DNA of 64,000 bases from Apis mellifera (lineage: Eukaryota > Arthropoda > Insecta > Hymenoptera > Apidae), in NCBI RefSeq assembly GCF_003254395.2, contig NC_037653.1, positions 248,001-312,000 on the forward strand. Reading direction: 5' to 3'. Positions 48,557 to 62,099 of the stretch are shown in pieces. The translations under genes and the position numbers were made by a program. Positions within the stretch are counted from its first letter, which is position 1; every line of letters begins with the position of its first letter. The notes beneath the pieces were generated by a model, which worked only from the letters and a program-made list of their open reading frames with translations, made no database searches and was not told the DNA's origin.

Positions 48557-51500
48557 TAATTTTATGTAGGAATTTGATAAGAAGATTTCGCGGTCTAGTA
48601 ATAGGATAGTGCTTAATAAATGTTGCACATTTTACGAATTATGTCTTTAGTTTTTAATATTAATCTAAGCTATATCTACTTATAATATAAATACAATAGA
48701 TTCGTTGTACTTAACATTTATAATTTCCTGGCCTCCTAGAATACATCATTAATTAATTTAAACCACTGAATTTTTTAATTATTCAAAATTTATAATAATT
48801 ATAAATATAAAAATTATTTTGACAATAATTATAATTTGATTTTTTTAAAAATTAAAATTATTGATATTATATTTCATTCAATGATTTATATTTGAAAATC
48901 ATATTAAGATCATATTTGTTTATTGTATTATTTGTATCTATAATTATTTACATATATAAAATTAGCATCAATTTTAGATTCATTTATAGATTCAATAAAT
49001 CGACGATACATATTTCTTGTAATTATATTAATATATAATATAATAATATATAATATATAATAATATAATAATATATAATTTATGATATTATAATTTATAA
49101 TATAATAATTTATAATATAATAATATAATATATTCTTATATAATTATATTTATATATATAGTTATATAAGAAGTTATAAACAAATCTTGCAAGAAGCTCA
49201 AACTTTATACTATAATATTTATTACTATTACTATTTGTTTGAATATTTCTTATTGCTCATTTGCTGCAATAATGTTATTAATATAAAATTCAAAAATTGC
49301 AATTTCTTTGATTATTAATATAAAATTAATTTTTTTTTCTATTTTTTACTAATAAAATTTCTTGAATTTTCATTTTGAAATATATTTGTGTTTTTTTTTA
49401 TTTTGCAGCATATAAGTAATATAATTGGAAATCATTTTTTCTAATTATCTTCTAGAATCATACTAAAATACTACATTATAAATATATATATATATATATA
49501 TATAAATTTCTCCAAATATTTGAATTTTCAAAATTTTTTCTGTTTCTGCTTGCCTCAATTATCCTTTCTTATAACTATTATTGAAATTAAATGCAGTTCG
49601 AATTTTGTATCCTTTGTACATTTACGATTTGTGGAAAAATTTCGCTTTATAACTAATAAATATTATATATTCTTTTTTTCTTCTTATGGTACGTAATTAA
49701 TACTATATAATCTTATTTATAAATATCACATTTTCGGTCAATATGCATACCCATGATTATAATTTTATTAAAATAACATTTATATTTTCCAACACTTTGA
49801 TATAATATTTAGTATAAATCAATAATAGAATAAAAAAGTAATAGAATATAATTTTGCTTCATAAGCAATTGTTTTATAACTTTTATATATAATAAACAAC
49901 TCGCTATCTTTTCTTTTTTCTTTTAAAATCATCCATAGAGAAATATCTAAAAACAAGTGATGGCACGTATCATTTTATACTTTTTCAAAAATAATATTGC
50001 TGATTTACAAATAAATAATTTATTTTTATCTTGAACTATTTATTCCGTTCAAATACAATATCGAAGCAAATATATTGTCGTTATAAACAATTTTGATTCT
50101 CGAGTTGTTTATTTCGAAACAAAACTACATTTCATTATAACAATATTATGAATCTTGAAGAAATATTTCTCAGAACTCGATATCTTTTATCATCAACAAT
50201 TGTGCAGAAATAAGTATAATTTTAAAAACAATTTTGTATCCATTATTCATGAATAAATTCCAAATATTTCATAAAATATTATAAAATATTAGGAATAATA
50301 ATTAACGAATGTTGAATTATGTATATGTATAAATAATATTTATTTGATTAAAAGTTCGATATTTTTTAATTTAAGTATATAAAGAATGTTTTTTATTCAT
50401 AAATCTTATTCTTATTCTCATTTCATTATATCTGTAAGATAATTTATGAATACACATATATTTGTATAAAAATTTAAATAAAATAAAATGTCTAAATTTC
50501 GTCCTCCTATCTAAATTTAAATGATGATTAGTTGTTGCTGCAAACTACACATCATTTAAAATTATATCCTTATAATTTTGATAGAATCTTTTTTTTTTTT
50601 TCGTTGATAGAATGATATAAAATGATATTTTTTTTCTTGTATCCATTTACATTCTATTTCAGAAATATATAATATGTATTAAATATATAATATATATAAT
50701 ATGTATTAAAGTTACGATCTTGACTTCTTCATCATTTTCTACATATATTATATTCGAATTTAATATTCTTGCAAATATTTTAAATCTGATCTTTTTCTAA
50801 TATTTGTGATATTCATCTAGATATGTATATAATCTTATCACATTCGTTCATAAAATTGTTGTAAGTATCAATGATAATTGAATTTATTTTTTATCTGTAG
50901 CATAATTTTTAATAACATATTTTTCGTTAATCTTAATAATAATTAACAAAACGAGTTTCTTGGACTTTTTATCCACAAGATAAATATATAGAATAATTTC
51001 ATTATTCTGCAAGTATAATTTCATTTATATGTAGTTGTTTATTATTTAATTGTTATCATTTAGATCATTTTTATTTATTTATATTCTTTTTCTGAGTAAA
51101 AACTTGATTAATAAGCTCATAAAAAAGTTATCAATAGATATATGATATCCTTTAATTATATTAATTAATTATAAGTTTATAACAATATTAATTATAATAT
51201 AATCAAGTTCTTTTCATTTAATTTCATTATTATCTTTTCATTATAATCTTTGATTTCGCATCTCGATAACAATAAAGATCTATGCAGTATTTTGATATTT
51301 GATACATCACAGAGCATCCAAAACTTTAAATTTGATTTATATTTTTTAATGTATGTTCTTTCTATAATGCTTGAAAGAGTTAAAAAAATAAACAATTCTT
51401 TATAAAATATAATTTTAAAAAATATTTATTTATTGCTCAATAATAGGATTTAACTTTGTTACAAACATCCATGGAAGACATTCTCTATTATTTATCAAAT

Positions 51501-52050
51501 TAAAATCTATTTCTTAAATGTATATTTTTAAACCAAGGTATATTTCGTAAATTCTCGGAACCAATATGTACATCGTTGGTCTTTTAATTATACTTCATTA
51601 ATAAAATTACCAGAAAAAACTTTCATCAATGACAATTTTTCATTTTAAAATGTTTATATTAGATAAATGTTAATATATTAATAATTTTTATATATATTTG
51701 TTTTTTATTTCAATTTTCACAATCATTATCCAAAAAAAGATCTAAAAAAAGATTGAAATATTCGTCATCACAAAATAAAATGCATGTAGACTAAATTTTT
51801 TTACGAACTTAAATGAATTCTTTTCATCATAATATTCATCTTCCAAAATTTTTCCAAATATTTTAAGATATAAAGTAAATTATAGATCTAAGAATTATTG
51901 GTATTAAAGACGTCGAAAACATTTGTCTTTTTTATTTTAATAACAGGAAGTTAACTTATTGGTCTGAAAAGAAAATTTTGATTCGAAAAGAATAATACAA
52001 GATAGTAGAAGAATGTGTTTTTGTTTCACGAAAAATTCAAAATAAAATCG
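48557..52050. other. AT-rich stretch without genes
   Basis: TA-rich simple sequence dominates 49,020-49,165, with a (TA)n microsatellite at 49,480-49,505. Elsewhere the sequence is AT-rich and T-rich on the + strand. The 67-codon minus frame at 51,192-51,395 is not recognised. No RNA gene is apparent. Confidence 0.45.
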
Positions 52051-52054
52051 TTAA

Positions 52055-52222
52055 ATGAAAACGAAAAAAACTCTATCTCTTTATCTCTCGACAGATGATA
52101 AGGATTTTGAAGATCAAGATATAAACTGTTTTTTTTGTAATACATTTTCAAATGATGCAAAGAAGAAAGTGAATTAATTATCGGATGTACCAAATAATGT
52201 CATCAGTTGTGCACAGTTATGA
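52055..52222 (+). pseudogene. pogo/Jerky-like transposase tail with zinc-finger motif
   Basis: From an in-frame ATG the + strand reads MKTKKTLSLYLSTDDKDFED, QDINCFFCNTFSNDAKKKVN, a stop, then LSDVPNNVISCAQL. The order (Lys-rich and Ser-rich stretch, acidic patch, CxxC followed by F-S-x-D, then a hydrophobic step where family members have W..C..C..W.H..CA) matches the C-terminal tail of many insect pogo/Jerky-type (DDE_1 superfamily) transposases. Several of the later zinc ligands are gone and there is a stop, so it is a relic. Nothing of the CENP-B-like DNA-binding domain or the DDE domain is visible upstream. Assignment rests on motif memory only. Confidence 0.4.
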
Positions 52223-53159
52223 TATATCTATATTGCAAATTAAAAAAATTTTGTGTAATAAATTAATGATAAATTGTGAAATAAATAGATATTAAAGAAA
52301 AATCAAAATTATTTTATATCTTGAATTCGTTTCGAACCTGGAAAGAATTTGTTAGTTTTTAAAGTAACGAATCTTTTCATATTTCTCTAAAAGAATTTTA
52401 GAGAGATATAAACTTTATCTCAAACTCGAACGAATTTTTTCAAATCTTAAATTCATACAATTAAATTTTTAAATATTTAGTGAAGTCATACGTAAATTGT
52501 TATTTAATTACAAACTTTGTATTTGAATCTTACTTATTTAAAATATTAGCAAAATATTAATAAATATATAATAAATCATTTTTAGTATTAACATAGCTCT
52601 ATAAATAGATTAGAGCTAACATGTTAATTTTTCAACAAAAATATTAAAATGAAATGAATTTCATGTTGTGAAACTTATCATGTTGATTAAAATACAATAA
52701 CAAATAAAATTTCTATAATTATTATATATAATAAGTACACATAAAATACATGTATACATAAAATACATGTATCAGTTTACTCTAGATTCTATTAAACACT
52801 CGACTTTCAAAGAATATTTATCTCTTGTTGGATTGCATGTTTGGAATATGAGAGAGACAAAGAACAACAGTTACATGATTTGACTATATAACTCTCGTAT
52901 AAGTTCATCTTTTTTTGTACTAAGAAAGTATGGATATCTTTCATTAGAAAATATACAAATCCGCACTCGTTTTAAATCATATTTTGATATATATTATTGA
53001 AATGCTTTTGCACTCAAATACTTTAATCAACACATTTGAATTATTTATACTATACAAAATAAAGCACTAATGAATGTAGAAAAATTACTTGAACTTTTCT
53101 TTTAAAAATGCAATTAAAGCAGCATAAAATCTTTCAATATTTCAGAAAATAATTAATTT
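52223..53159. other. AT-rich stretch, nothing recognised
   Basis: AT-rich with a short tandem duplication of CATAAAATACATGTAT at 52,739-52,771. No gene, RNA or recognised repeat. Confidence 0.45.
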
Positions 53160-53800
53160 CAAAAACCAATATGGAATATGAGAGAAAAATATCAAAGCGT
53201 TGTTGACAACTAAAATAAAAGCTAAATAAAACTGGACAATATCGGTAATTTAGAAATTCGCCCAAAGCAAGCCATAACAGGGGGTCTGATTCTCGAAATT
53301 CTAGAAAGAATGGTTAAAGCAGATACGCTTGCCAATCTTGCTTGCTTTCAAGAGATGAAAAAAGAGACCCATATCCCGTCAAAATAATGGAAATGCGGTT
53401 TAAATGATTCAATTCAAAAATCGATGAAATTCAGTTCTTACTTTTTCAAAAGGAAGCATCTTTTAGGTATCTCCAATACTTCAGAAAGAACTATATACTA
53501 ATGACAAAGAAATTGTAAATGGACTGGGTTTCGGCGAGAACTCTGGTGACTCGATCATTTCAATATTACTATTATCTCTTGAACTCAGACACGTGAGATA
53601 ACATTCTCTCTGAATAGACTAGAAATAGACTGAAGCGCCACATATTAGCGGTAATGACTTCGATCACTTAACGGAAGAGTGCAGCACCTCCTCGTGCACT
53701 ATCCATTCTGCGCGAAAACTCTGTGGGAAAATCTGCGAATCAGTTAGCGAATTAACCTTTCATTCTACAGGAAAAAAAATAAGAATAGGACCTAATTAAG
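53160..53800. other. Less AT-rich island, possible host sequence
   Basis: A 0.6-kb block of complex, GC-richer sequence with words such as GCCATAACAGGGGGTCTGAT, a palindromic CACGTG within AGACACGTGAG near 53,590, and GAGTGCAGCACCTCCTCGTG near 53,677. All frames on the + strand are interrupted. Readable stretches such as LILEILERMVKADTLANLAC (about 53,290) or EECSTSSCTIHSARKLCGKI (about 53,665) match nothing I can name. It may be an untranslated exon, a promoter or enhancer, or an old repeat. It is directly followed by a minus-strand open frame. Confidence 0.4.
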
Positions 53801-53801
53801 T

Positions 53802-54023
53802 TTATTTTCCTATTCCATGCGCCAAATATGCAATCTGGTGTAGTAATTTGCTTACAAAAGATTTGAGATTTTCAGCGAATTTTTCAAATTTTGCCAAATA
53901 CTCATCAAAGAAATTGATATGTATCAATATATATATCACATGTTTAAATAAACAAATAATACTCTGTAGAAGGTCAAAAAGTATATTGTTAATCATTGCG
54001 AAAGCATAATACTTTGATGTCAC
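53802..54023 (-). CDS. Open frame of 73 codons, unrecognised
   Basis: The minus strand reads MTSKYYAFAMINNILFDLLQ, then a hydrophobic stretch and FFDEYLAKFEKFAENLKSFV, ending in SKLLHQIAYLAHGIGK. The C-terminal half is strongly amphipathic-helical and uses a balanced residue set, unlike most chance frames here. There is no recognisable domain, no clear splice site and no partner exon. It ends at the edge of the less AT-rich island at 53,160-53,800, which would be its 3' side. It could be an exon of a small secreted or helical protein, or chance. Confidence 0.2.
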   Translation of the reverse strand: MTSKYYAFAMINNILFDLLQSIICLFKHVIYILIHINFFDEYLAKFEKFAENLKSFVSKLLHQIAYLAHGIGK

Positions 54024-54374
54024 ATTATTTTCTATCTATAATTCTATAATTCTATCTACAAATACTACAATCTACAAATCTATAAATAACATGCATGATG
54101 TTAATATTTTAAAAGATTGTTTGCCTTATTATCTACTGTCTTTTTTCTAGATAGCTTGTAAATACGTATCTTATCAATATTTCTTTCTAATAATAAATCT
54201 AATAATAAGTTCTTTCTTAATAATAAATTGTGCTTTATATTTTTTTTAATACATATTATGTTATTTTGAATGTAATTTAAATTAGATTATATTAATGTTT
54301 ATGTATGTAATTGTCCATTTAATCATTCTGCATGCATCTCTAGATAAAAAAAATTCAAAACGTGATACTATTGA

Positions 54375-54615
54375 CATTAGAGAAAACTGGAACAATAATT
54401 TTATATCATTTCTATAAAATATGAAACTGTAGAAATGACTGAGCAAGACGAAAGTCAATTTTAATATTATTTTGAATACAAAAATGGTTTAAATACAAAA
54501 TGATTTGATTTAATTATCAAGATCAAATGTTATATTTATTATGAGAAAGTATATGAAAAAATGAATGAAAAAATATTGAAATTTTATTTACATTACTTGA
54601 TGATGATTTTTAAGT
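54375..54615 (+). pseudogene. piggyBac transposase relic (C-terminal catalytic part)
   Basis: The DNA aligns with the last segment of the element at 15-17 kb: CATTAGAGAAAACTGGAA near 54,376 against CATTAGCGTTGAAATGGA at 16,919, and GAAATGACTGAGCAAGACGA, read VEMTEQDESQ, against EMIEQNESQ at 16,982. Further on a frame gives DQMLYLL, stop, ES and, after more stops, NIEILFTLLDDDF (54,521-54,613). This is the piggyBac block where G-V-D-x-x-D-Q-M-L is followed by a W-K-K-L-F-F-H-L-L-D helix. It retains DQML, which the 15-17 kb element replaced with RQDSF, so it belongs to a different lineage or an older copy. The rest of the element is missing. Confidence 0.55.
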
Positions 54616-57600
54616 ATATTCTGTATAAAGAAATAATTATATATATATAAAAATAGAATTATGTCAAATATAAAATAAAATTAAAATTGCATGCATTGCA
54701 CGACATAAAAATTATTTTTCGAATATACATCTAATATTGAAATAAAAATCATTAAGAGTTTATAAATTTTGTATATAAAAAACACAATAATAATAGGATT
54801 GATGATATAATATATGATATAATAATATAGGATTGCAAAGAATATCAAATCATATGTACCACATATTGCTTCGAAAGATACCATACGATTGAAAATTATT
54901 AATTTTTTTTTCTAGTTTATATATTAATTTAAAAACTTTATATACAAGTTGAAATAAAATGTTGATAATTTATTTCCAGATAATAAATCATTTTTGTTCA
55001 TCAATGAACAAAAATATTTATTTTCCTAGACATCTTAAAAAATTAAATCAATATAATTCATGTATATACATAGATATGCATATTCAATTGATATAAGTTT
55101 AAATATATGGCTCAACTGATGATTTTATTCTTAATTATAGCATGGATTTAAATCGTAATATAAATGACTAATAATTAAAAATTCAAGAAATCATGTTATT
55201 ATGTTATTAACCAAAGATAAAAGATTGTTTTATTTTTATCAATATAGTATTACAATATAGAAGAAAATGAATATTTAAAAAAAAATTACAATATAACATT
55301 ACAATATAGAAGAAAATGAATATTTAAAAAAAAAAGAATGATCTTAGATTATGCATTTATTTTATAACGAAACAAAATGGCGTCGTATGCAATATTAATT
55401 ATACATATATTAAACATATTTCTGGATTATGATTTTAGAGATCAAAATTTCAACGTTACTATTCTCTCGATTTTGAACACTAAGGACTGTAAATCGAAAA
55501 TCAATAATTCGTAGAATTGTTCCGATTCAAAATTGCTTCAAACTAAAATAAATGTAATCTAGTGCCGAAGATTGATTAAATATATTATTGTAAAATGCAT
55601 TCTCATTCCAATCATCCAGAAAGGAGGTATGTATTTAATAAGTTTCTCATTTACCTTGTTAACAATTTCAAACATATTAGGCATAATCAATATAGGAAAT
55701 CGAATGTAGATCAGGTTTAAAATTAAATCATATCTATATCTTTGCTGAAATTATAGTAAAAATATAATAAGAAACAATATGATAAACCATCAAATCTGGA
55801 GTAACGTAGATATTCAAGCATCTCTCAGAATCAATCAATCAAAAATTTTCTATAATCATGCTCAATGTCAATGAATATTATTTGGATGATGATGATATAA
55901 TACTTATCATCTCTAACGACAGTTGTCATTTTAATATAACATTATATAATGTATGGACATTTTAGGGCAGTCAAGTAATTTATATTGTAACATCTAGAGA
56001 CATCATTTTTTTTTATAAAATCTGCGATCTCTTGTTTTATTGATTTAATAATTCAATTTTCAGTTATTTTAGTGAGATTTAGTGATTATTTTATTGATTA
56101 TCCATGTATTTCTTATATTGTCTCTTTGTTGTATATTTAGATTTCATATCTATTACACATATTTACAAAATAAATTAATATTCTATAGCAATTATTATTA
56201 TATTTATTAAAATTTCTAATTCTAATTTTTTCCTTTCACAATTCTTTTAAGTTATTGTTTTTCTCAATTTTTATAATAATATGAAAATATAATATGAACG
56301 AGTTTAATTTTTTATATTTTCCTTCTTCCAATTTCTTTGTTTCATTCATTTTTTATTTATCTATTTTCTTTTCTTAAATTATATAAATATAATATAAAAC
56401 AACAAAATTTTTCGCAATGGCAGTTATTTTACCATCTGAATATATTTACATTAAACTTTGAAAAATTTATATTATCATTGATTTATTTGTTTGTCAAATT
56501 GTTATCGTTGTTATTAATTTATTGAAATATTATTATTAAATTATTATTGAATTTATTATTAATTTAATATGTCATAATAATCAAATATTGGCTACAAAAA
56601 GTATACAAAAAAAGAAATATATATAATATATATGCTTAATATAAAATATATACATGCAAATGTTGCTTAAGAAAAAATAAATGATTTTAAATATTTATCA
56701 AACATAATTAAAAAATAATTCTGAAATGTCTAACAAATATACGGCTGTACATATTGCAGAAATTTCTTTAAAAATTATATTACTCGTTATTATAATGTGT
56801 AATAAAAGCATTTCTTAATTTTATATAATAATATATGATATTTATAATTACTTATTAATTATTATATATTAATTTGTGATTTGTTTTAAATCTGTTTATA
56901 GAATAAAAAAAGAGTATACAATGAAAAAAAGACTTTTATCGCTAAAAAAAGTAAAATCTCAAAAAAAAAAAAAATATTTAATAAAATAGACAATTTTGGT
57001 AAAAACAATTTTAATAAAATTGATTCATCAATTTTTTTATTAGAATGAATTCTAACAATTAAGAAAATTTTAAAATTAATAATAACTTAAAATTAATAAT
57101 ATTTTATTTAATTTAAAAAGAACAATATTTTATATATTAGTGAAAATTATTATAATAAATATTATATATTATAATAATATATATTATATATTATTAAATA
57201 TTATATATATTAAATATATTAATAAATTTTAAATGTGAAAGAAACAAATATAATAATTTTTTAAATAATAAAAAGAAAATAACTACATATCAGCAAAATT
57301 ATTTAAGAAAATTATATAAGAATTATATAAGAAATAAATTATATAGAAAATTAAAATAATTTAGCAAAACTAAACATCAAATATATTATTTGGATGAAAC
57401 ATGAATTAATGCCGAATATACACAAATTTCGTTTAAAAAAATATTAATATAACATTAACATAATCTTTTCATATTGCATTTTTAAATATAATAATTACAA
57501 GATTAAAAAACTCGTCTGGATAAATAATATCTCATTATAACATATTGAAAATGATAATAGTTTTGTTGAAAAGTTTATAAGTTTTTAATAAAAAAGTAAA

Positions 57601-60410
57601 TAAATAAATTAAAAAGAAATGATTTCAACATTTGAAAATATTTAAAAAATCATAAATAAATTTTGTAAATTCATGAATAATGTCTTTCTATTATTTGCTG
57701 ACGGCTTCAGAAAATTCCAAATAATATTTGGAAAAAAGTACAAAATTGATTGCAATTTAAAAATATTTTTTTCAAATGATACGTGATAAAAATATTAAAA
57801 TATTAAATATTATAAAATATTATAAAATATAATTATAAAAATATAAATATCGAAATATTATAAAATATTATAAAACAACTGATCATATTTAGCAAGATGA
57901 AATAGTAAATCAAAAAATATAACAATTCTTTGATTTCCATTATATCATCTTATCATTATGAATTAAATCCAATCAAAATGATATGAATTCAAATAAAAAA
58001 TTATATCATGATAAACAATATTAAAATATGCCAAAATGAAAAATTTATTTTATGAAGAATCATAAAAAATAAAATTGAAAAAATTGCATATAATATGTAA
58101 AATTTACGTGAAGCTAAATTTTGACAATTACATAATCTTTATTGAAAGAACTTTTTACTATAAACATAACAATAATAATAATTCAAAGATTTCTGAATTC
58201 TGATTTAAGATAAAGAAATTTTCGCTTAATGAAAAGAAAAATTTTCATAATATTTTATAATATATAAGATAAATGTTAAACAAATATTTAAAAAAATATT
58301 TAAATATATATTCTCTCAAGTTCTGTGTCTAAACATTTTTAAGATATCCCAAAATATAATCAATGAAACAGAAATTGTAGTTATAATGGAAATAAATGGA
58401 TCTAGTAATAGATAGATCTATATAATATTCCAAAATATCGTCTACTATCTATATAAAAGAGAATATTATGTTAAATAGTGCTTTCTACTCATTAACTAAT
58501 ACAAATATAAAAACAAAATATGAAAAATTATATTTTGAAGATTTATTGAGAAAAGATTAAATAATTTTAATCGCTCAATTGCATAATTATAACAATTCTA
58601 AGTGCTTAAAGAGCATATCAAAGTCATTGAAAATTTCTAATTATTTATAGTAAAAAAATGGGAAACCGTCTTCTTTTCAAACACAATATCTAGAAATCAA
58701 GTTATAAAAATTTTCAGATTTATATTCTTTATCAAAAAACATAACAATTTAAAATCATTATAAACTATATGAAAATATTTCAATAGATAAATTATTGTCT
58801 TCAATGAAAGTTCGATTTATCCAATATATGTCAAATAATGAAATGATTTATTAATAATGAATTATATTCATGAGATAGAAATATAATTATAGATTTTTTA
58901 ATGTTTTACTAAAAAATAATAAATTTAATATAATATAAAGCATTTAACACTATTATTGAATGGTAAATGTGTAGTTATTAAGCAGTAATTAGTGAGAAAA
59001 AAATGTCTCCGTGAATGCATACTATTCTAATTCTTGGATACTTGTAATAAAGATATTTTGATTTTGCAACAGTAAAAGTTTATGCCAAGACATATCCACA
59101 ACATAAACATATGCATGAGAATGTACTATCAGCAAAAACAATTGATACATATAGTATTTAAAAAATATTGATCTTCATAATGATTTTGAAAAAATGAAGA
59201 TAACAAATTTCGTCATTTAATGATTCTACGTAAAAAATGATAATAAAAGTCTCTTTATATTTTTAATCTTATCATTTATCATACAATAATTATATTAAAC
59301 AGTACTTATTGTGGAATATACACGTATTCTATATAATAATATTAAATATAATAACTAAATTTTGCATATAATTAAAAATTTTGTACGATCTGTTTATATT
59401 GCATTTAAATCGATTGCTTGTGTATATTATGTATATATATAAATTCCAATATTTTCTCGTTTACGTTTCTGATAATTTCATTTCTTTAGATGAACTTCTT
59501 GCGTTCTTTAAAATAATAAATAAGATAATAAATATTTAAAATCATGATTCATCATAAAAAACTTCAATTCGATTTCCAATCGATACCAATTCCATCGAGA
59601 TCAATTTGTTTCAGCATTCGAAAAAGCATAATGAATATGAAAAAAAAAAGAAAAGAATTAAACATTAAAACGCATTCTCAAATAATTACCTTATCAAAAA
59701 AAAATATTTTATAAAAATTGCATAAAAGATTTCAAAGTAGTATATATTATAAACACCTTAAGTACAAGAACATCTTGTTCATTGATAAAAAGAATGAAAA
59801 GCCCAGAAAAACAATTGAAAAAAAGATCAATATATGACATTATGCAATAGTTATGATAAAGAAAAAAAAATAATAAATCCACAATAAATGATTAAATAGG
59901 ATTAAATAGAATCTAATTATATATAGAATAATAATAATAGAATAATAGAATAGAATTATATATAATGCGATAAAGACGCGATAAAAAAAAGACAAAAAGG
60001 TCTCAGAAGTAATAGCAGAAATAAATAAAATTAAATACGAACAGATTTTAGTGAAAAAACTATAAAGAGAAGACTCGCAGAAGCATTGTAAGTGTGTTGT
60101 CATTAAAATCATTATTAAGAAAATATAATAAAAAGATTTCAATGGGAAATTGGACAACAAAAGAGTGAAAAAATATATTAAGAATAAGTCAAAATTTGAA
60201 ATTTTTAAAATTATTTTGATTTGTTTTTATTTTTAATTGTTTTTGAAATTCGAATCCAAATTGGTTTATCGAAAATCACATGAGAAGTTAAATGAAAATT
60301 ATGTAATTATGTTAAGCATAAAGGATAATCTGTCATGATATGGGATTAATAATCAGACAGAAAATTTATAAAAAAATAGATGGTATTATATGATATATAT
60401 ATTATATGGT
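54616..60410. other. Long AT-rich stretch without genes
   Basis: Nearly 6 kb in which I can support no gene. A 49-bp tandem duplication (ATTACAATATAGAAGAAAAT words at 55,249 and 55,298) is followed by A-runs. TA/ATT simple sequence lies at 57,110-57,230 and TATAAAATAT repeats at 57,800-57,880. Strand bias changes to A-rich after about 57 kb. The 106-codon minus frame at 59,840-60,160 consists almost only of Phe, Ile, Leu, Tyr and Ser and follows from the A-rich + strand; I do not regard it as a gene. Confidence 0.45.
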
Positions 60411-60418
60411 ATAAAAAA

Positions 60419-60930
60419 GAAAAATATTTAAACATCCTTCTCTATCATGCCATTTTCTTCCGGATATTGTATAATTAGCAATAATTTTACATGGAATCAT
60501 TTAAATAGAGAAATCAGAAAAAATATTCAAAATCAAAAAACTATTTATGCCATATAGACAAAGAAAAGTATTTAAACATTCTTCTCGATCGTTCCATTTT
60601 CTTCCGGATATTATACGATTACCAACAATTTTACATATTATTTAGAAAGAGAAGTCAAAAAAAAAAATGTTCAAAATCAAAAAACTATCTATCTATATTC
60701 TAGAAATTTAATTTACTATATACGATCAGCAACAATTTTACATGTTATTTAGACAGAGAAATCAAAAAAAAATGTTCAAAATCAAAAAACTATCTATCTA
60801 TATTTTAGAAATTTAACTTATTATATACGATTAGCAACAATTTTACATGTTATTTAGACAGAGAAGTCAAAAAAAAATGTTCAAAATCAAAAAATTATCT
60901 ATCTATATTTTAAAAATTTAACTTATTAAA
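60419..60930. repeat. Tandem array of 105-144-bp units
   Basis: Four units share GCAACAATTTTACATGTTAT, TTAGACAGAGAAGTCAAAAA and AATGTTCAAAATCAAAAAAC. The TTACAT word lies at 60,487, 60,631, 60,738 and 60,843 (spacings 144, 107, 105). The first two units carry an extra CCATTTTCTTCCGGATATT block, including a TATTTAAACATTCTTCTC-like lead. The last two instead have CTATCTATCTATATTTTAGA. The last two units are almost identical, so the array grew at its right end. No coding capacity. Confidence 0.9.
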
Positions 60931-62095
60931 AAAGCAATTTAAATTTATCTAAAAAGAATTATTTAAAGTGAAAAGAAAGTAAGAAGAAAATATTAAGAGA
61001 ATAGTAAGAAATGGAAAAGAAATATTATTTTGAATCAGTCACTTTAGAAAACTACAGACTAAAGAGAAAAGAATTAAATCAAAAAAAAAAAAAATTTCTG
61101 TTTCCAGAGTGAATTGAATTGAGATAGAAATGAAATTCTTCCTTACTTTAAGTAGAAACTCTGAAAAATAATCTATAAGACATTAATAAGATCAAAGGAG
61201 ATTCGCCATAAACTCGAAGAGTTAAAATGATAAATTTAAATGCAAAGACAAATGGAATGGAAATAGTATCTTTTTAATCATAAATAACAAAAATTTAATG
61301 ATCATCAAAATTAAAAGTAAAAATTCAGCAAGATTGGACCTTATTTCTTCAAAGACATTTTTTTCTACAAAAGCACATAATCTCATTCGATTATTCAACT
61401 AAATATTGAAATATAAGTCGATATCTTATCAATTTAAAAATAGCAAGTAAAAAATAGCAAGAATTGTTTTAAAGAAGATTTTTAAGAATGATAGAAACAT
61501 AGAAGTAATCAACTCCTTTTTTTATAAATATATTATTTAATATCAGTACAATTTTACATTGTTAAATAATTAATTTAAAACGAAATAAACTTTTATTTCT
61601 TTCATATAAGCCAGTTGATTTTAGCATAAGTAACAATGCAATAAATACGATCGCAAAATAAATGTATTTTCGAACATCTACTTTTAATATAAAAATATTC
61701 TTAATTTGCTATGATGGAGTATCTTAAAAACCGTAAATAGAAATTTTCAAAGACTTGAAAATTTATACTGGAATTTTTTGTTATGAAATATATCTATGAT
61801 GATATGCTCTTTGAAATGAATAGAGCAATAGAAGTTGATTCTATTCCTGCTAAATTATGAGCTAGAACATACAATCCCATCTGAAATAAAAAATAGGAAT
61901 ACTATTTAATTATATATCTATATTACCTATATTAAAAAAAATGGATGGATAGATCTTAGCTATATAGAGCAAAACTAAGATTCTTCTTCTTTATGAGGAT
62001 AAATAACAATATTATAACAATAAACTTACATGAAACAATTATTTTTACAAAAAGAATTTAATTGTTTTAATGAAAATTGATACACATTGAAAAGT
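60931..62095. other. A-rich stretch, nothing recognised
   Basis: A-rich sequence with many A-runs (for example 61,080-61,094). No open frame above background and no recognised repeat. Confidence 0.45.
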
Positions 62096-62099
62096 GATA

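Noticed and set aside
59840..60160. 106-codon minus-strand frame, membrane-protein-like
   Set aside because: Almost only Phe, Ile, Leu, Tyr and Ser, as expected from A-rich DNA read in reverse; no Gly, Pro or Trp pattern of a real membrane protein except one Trp.
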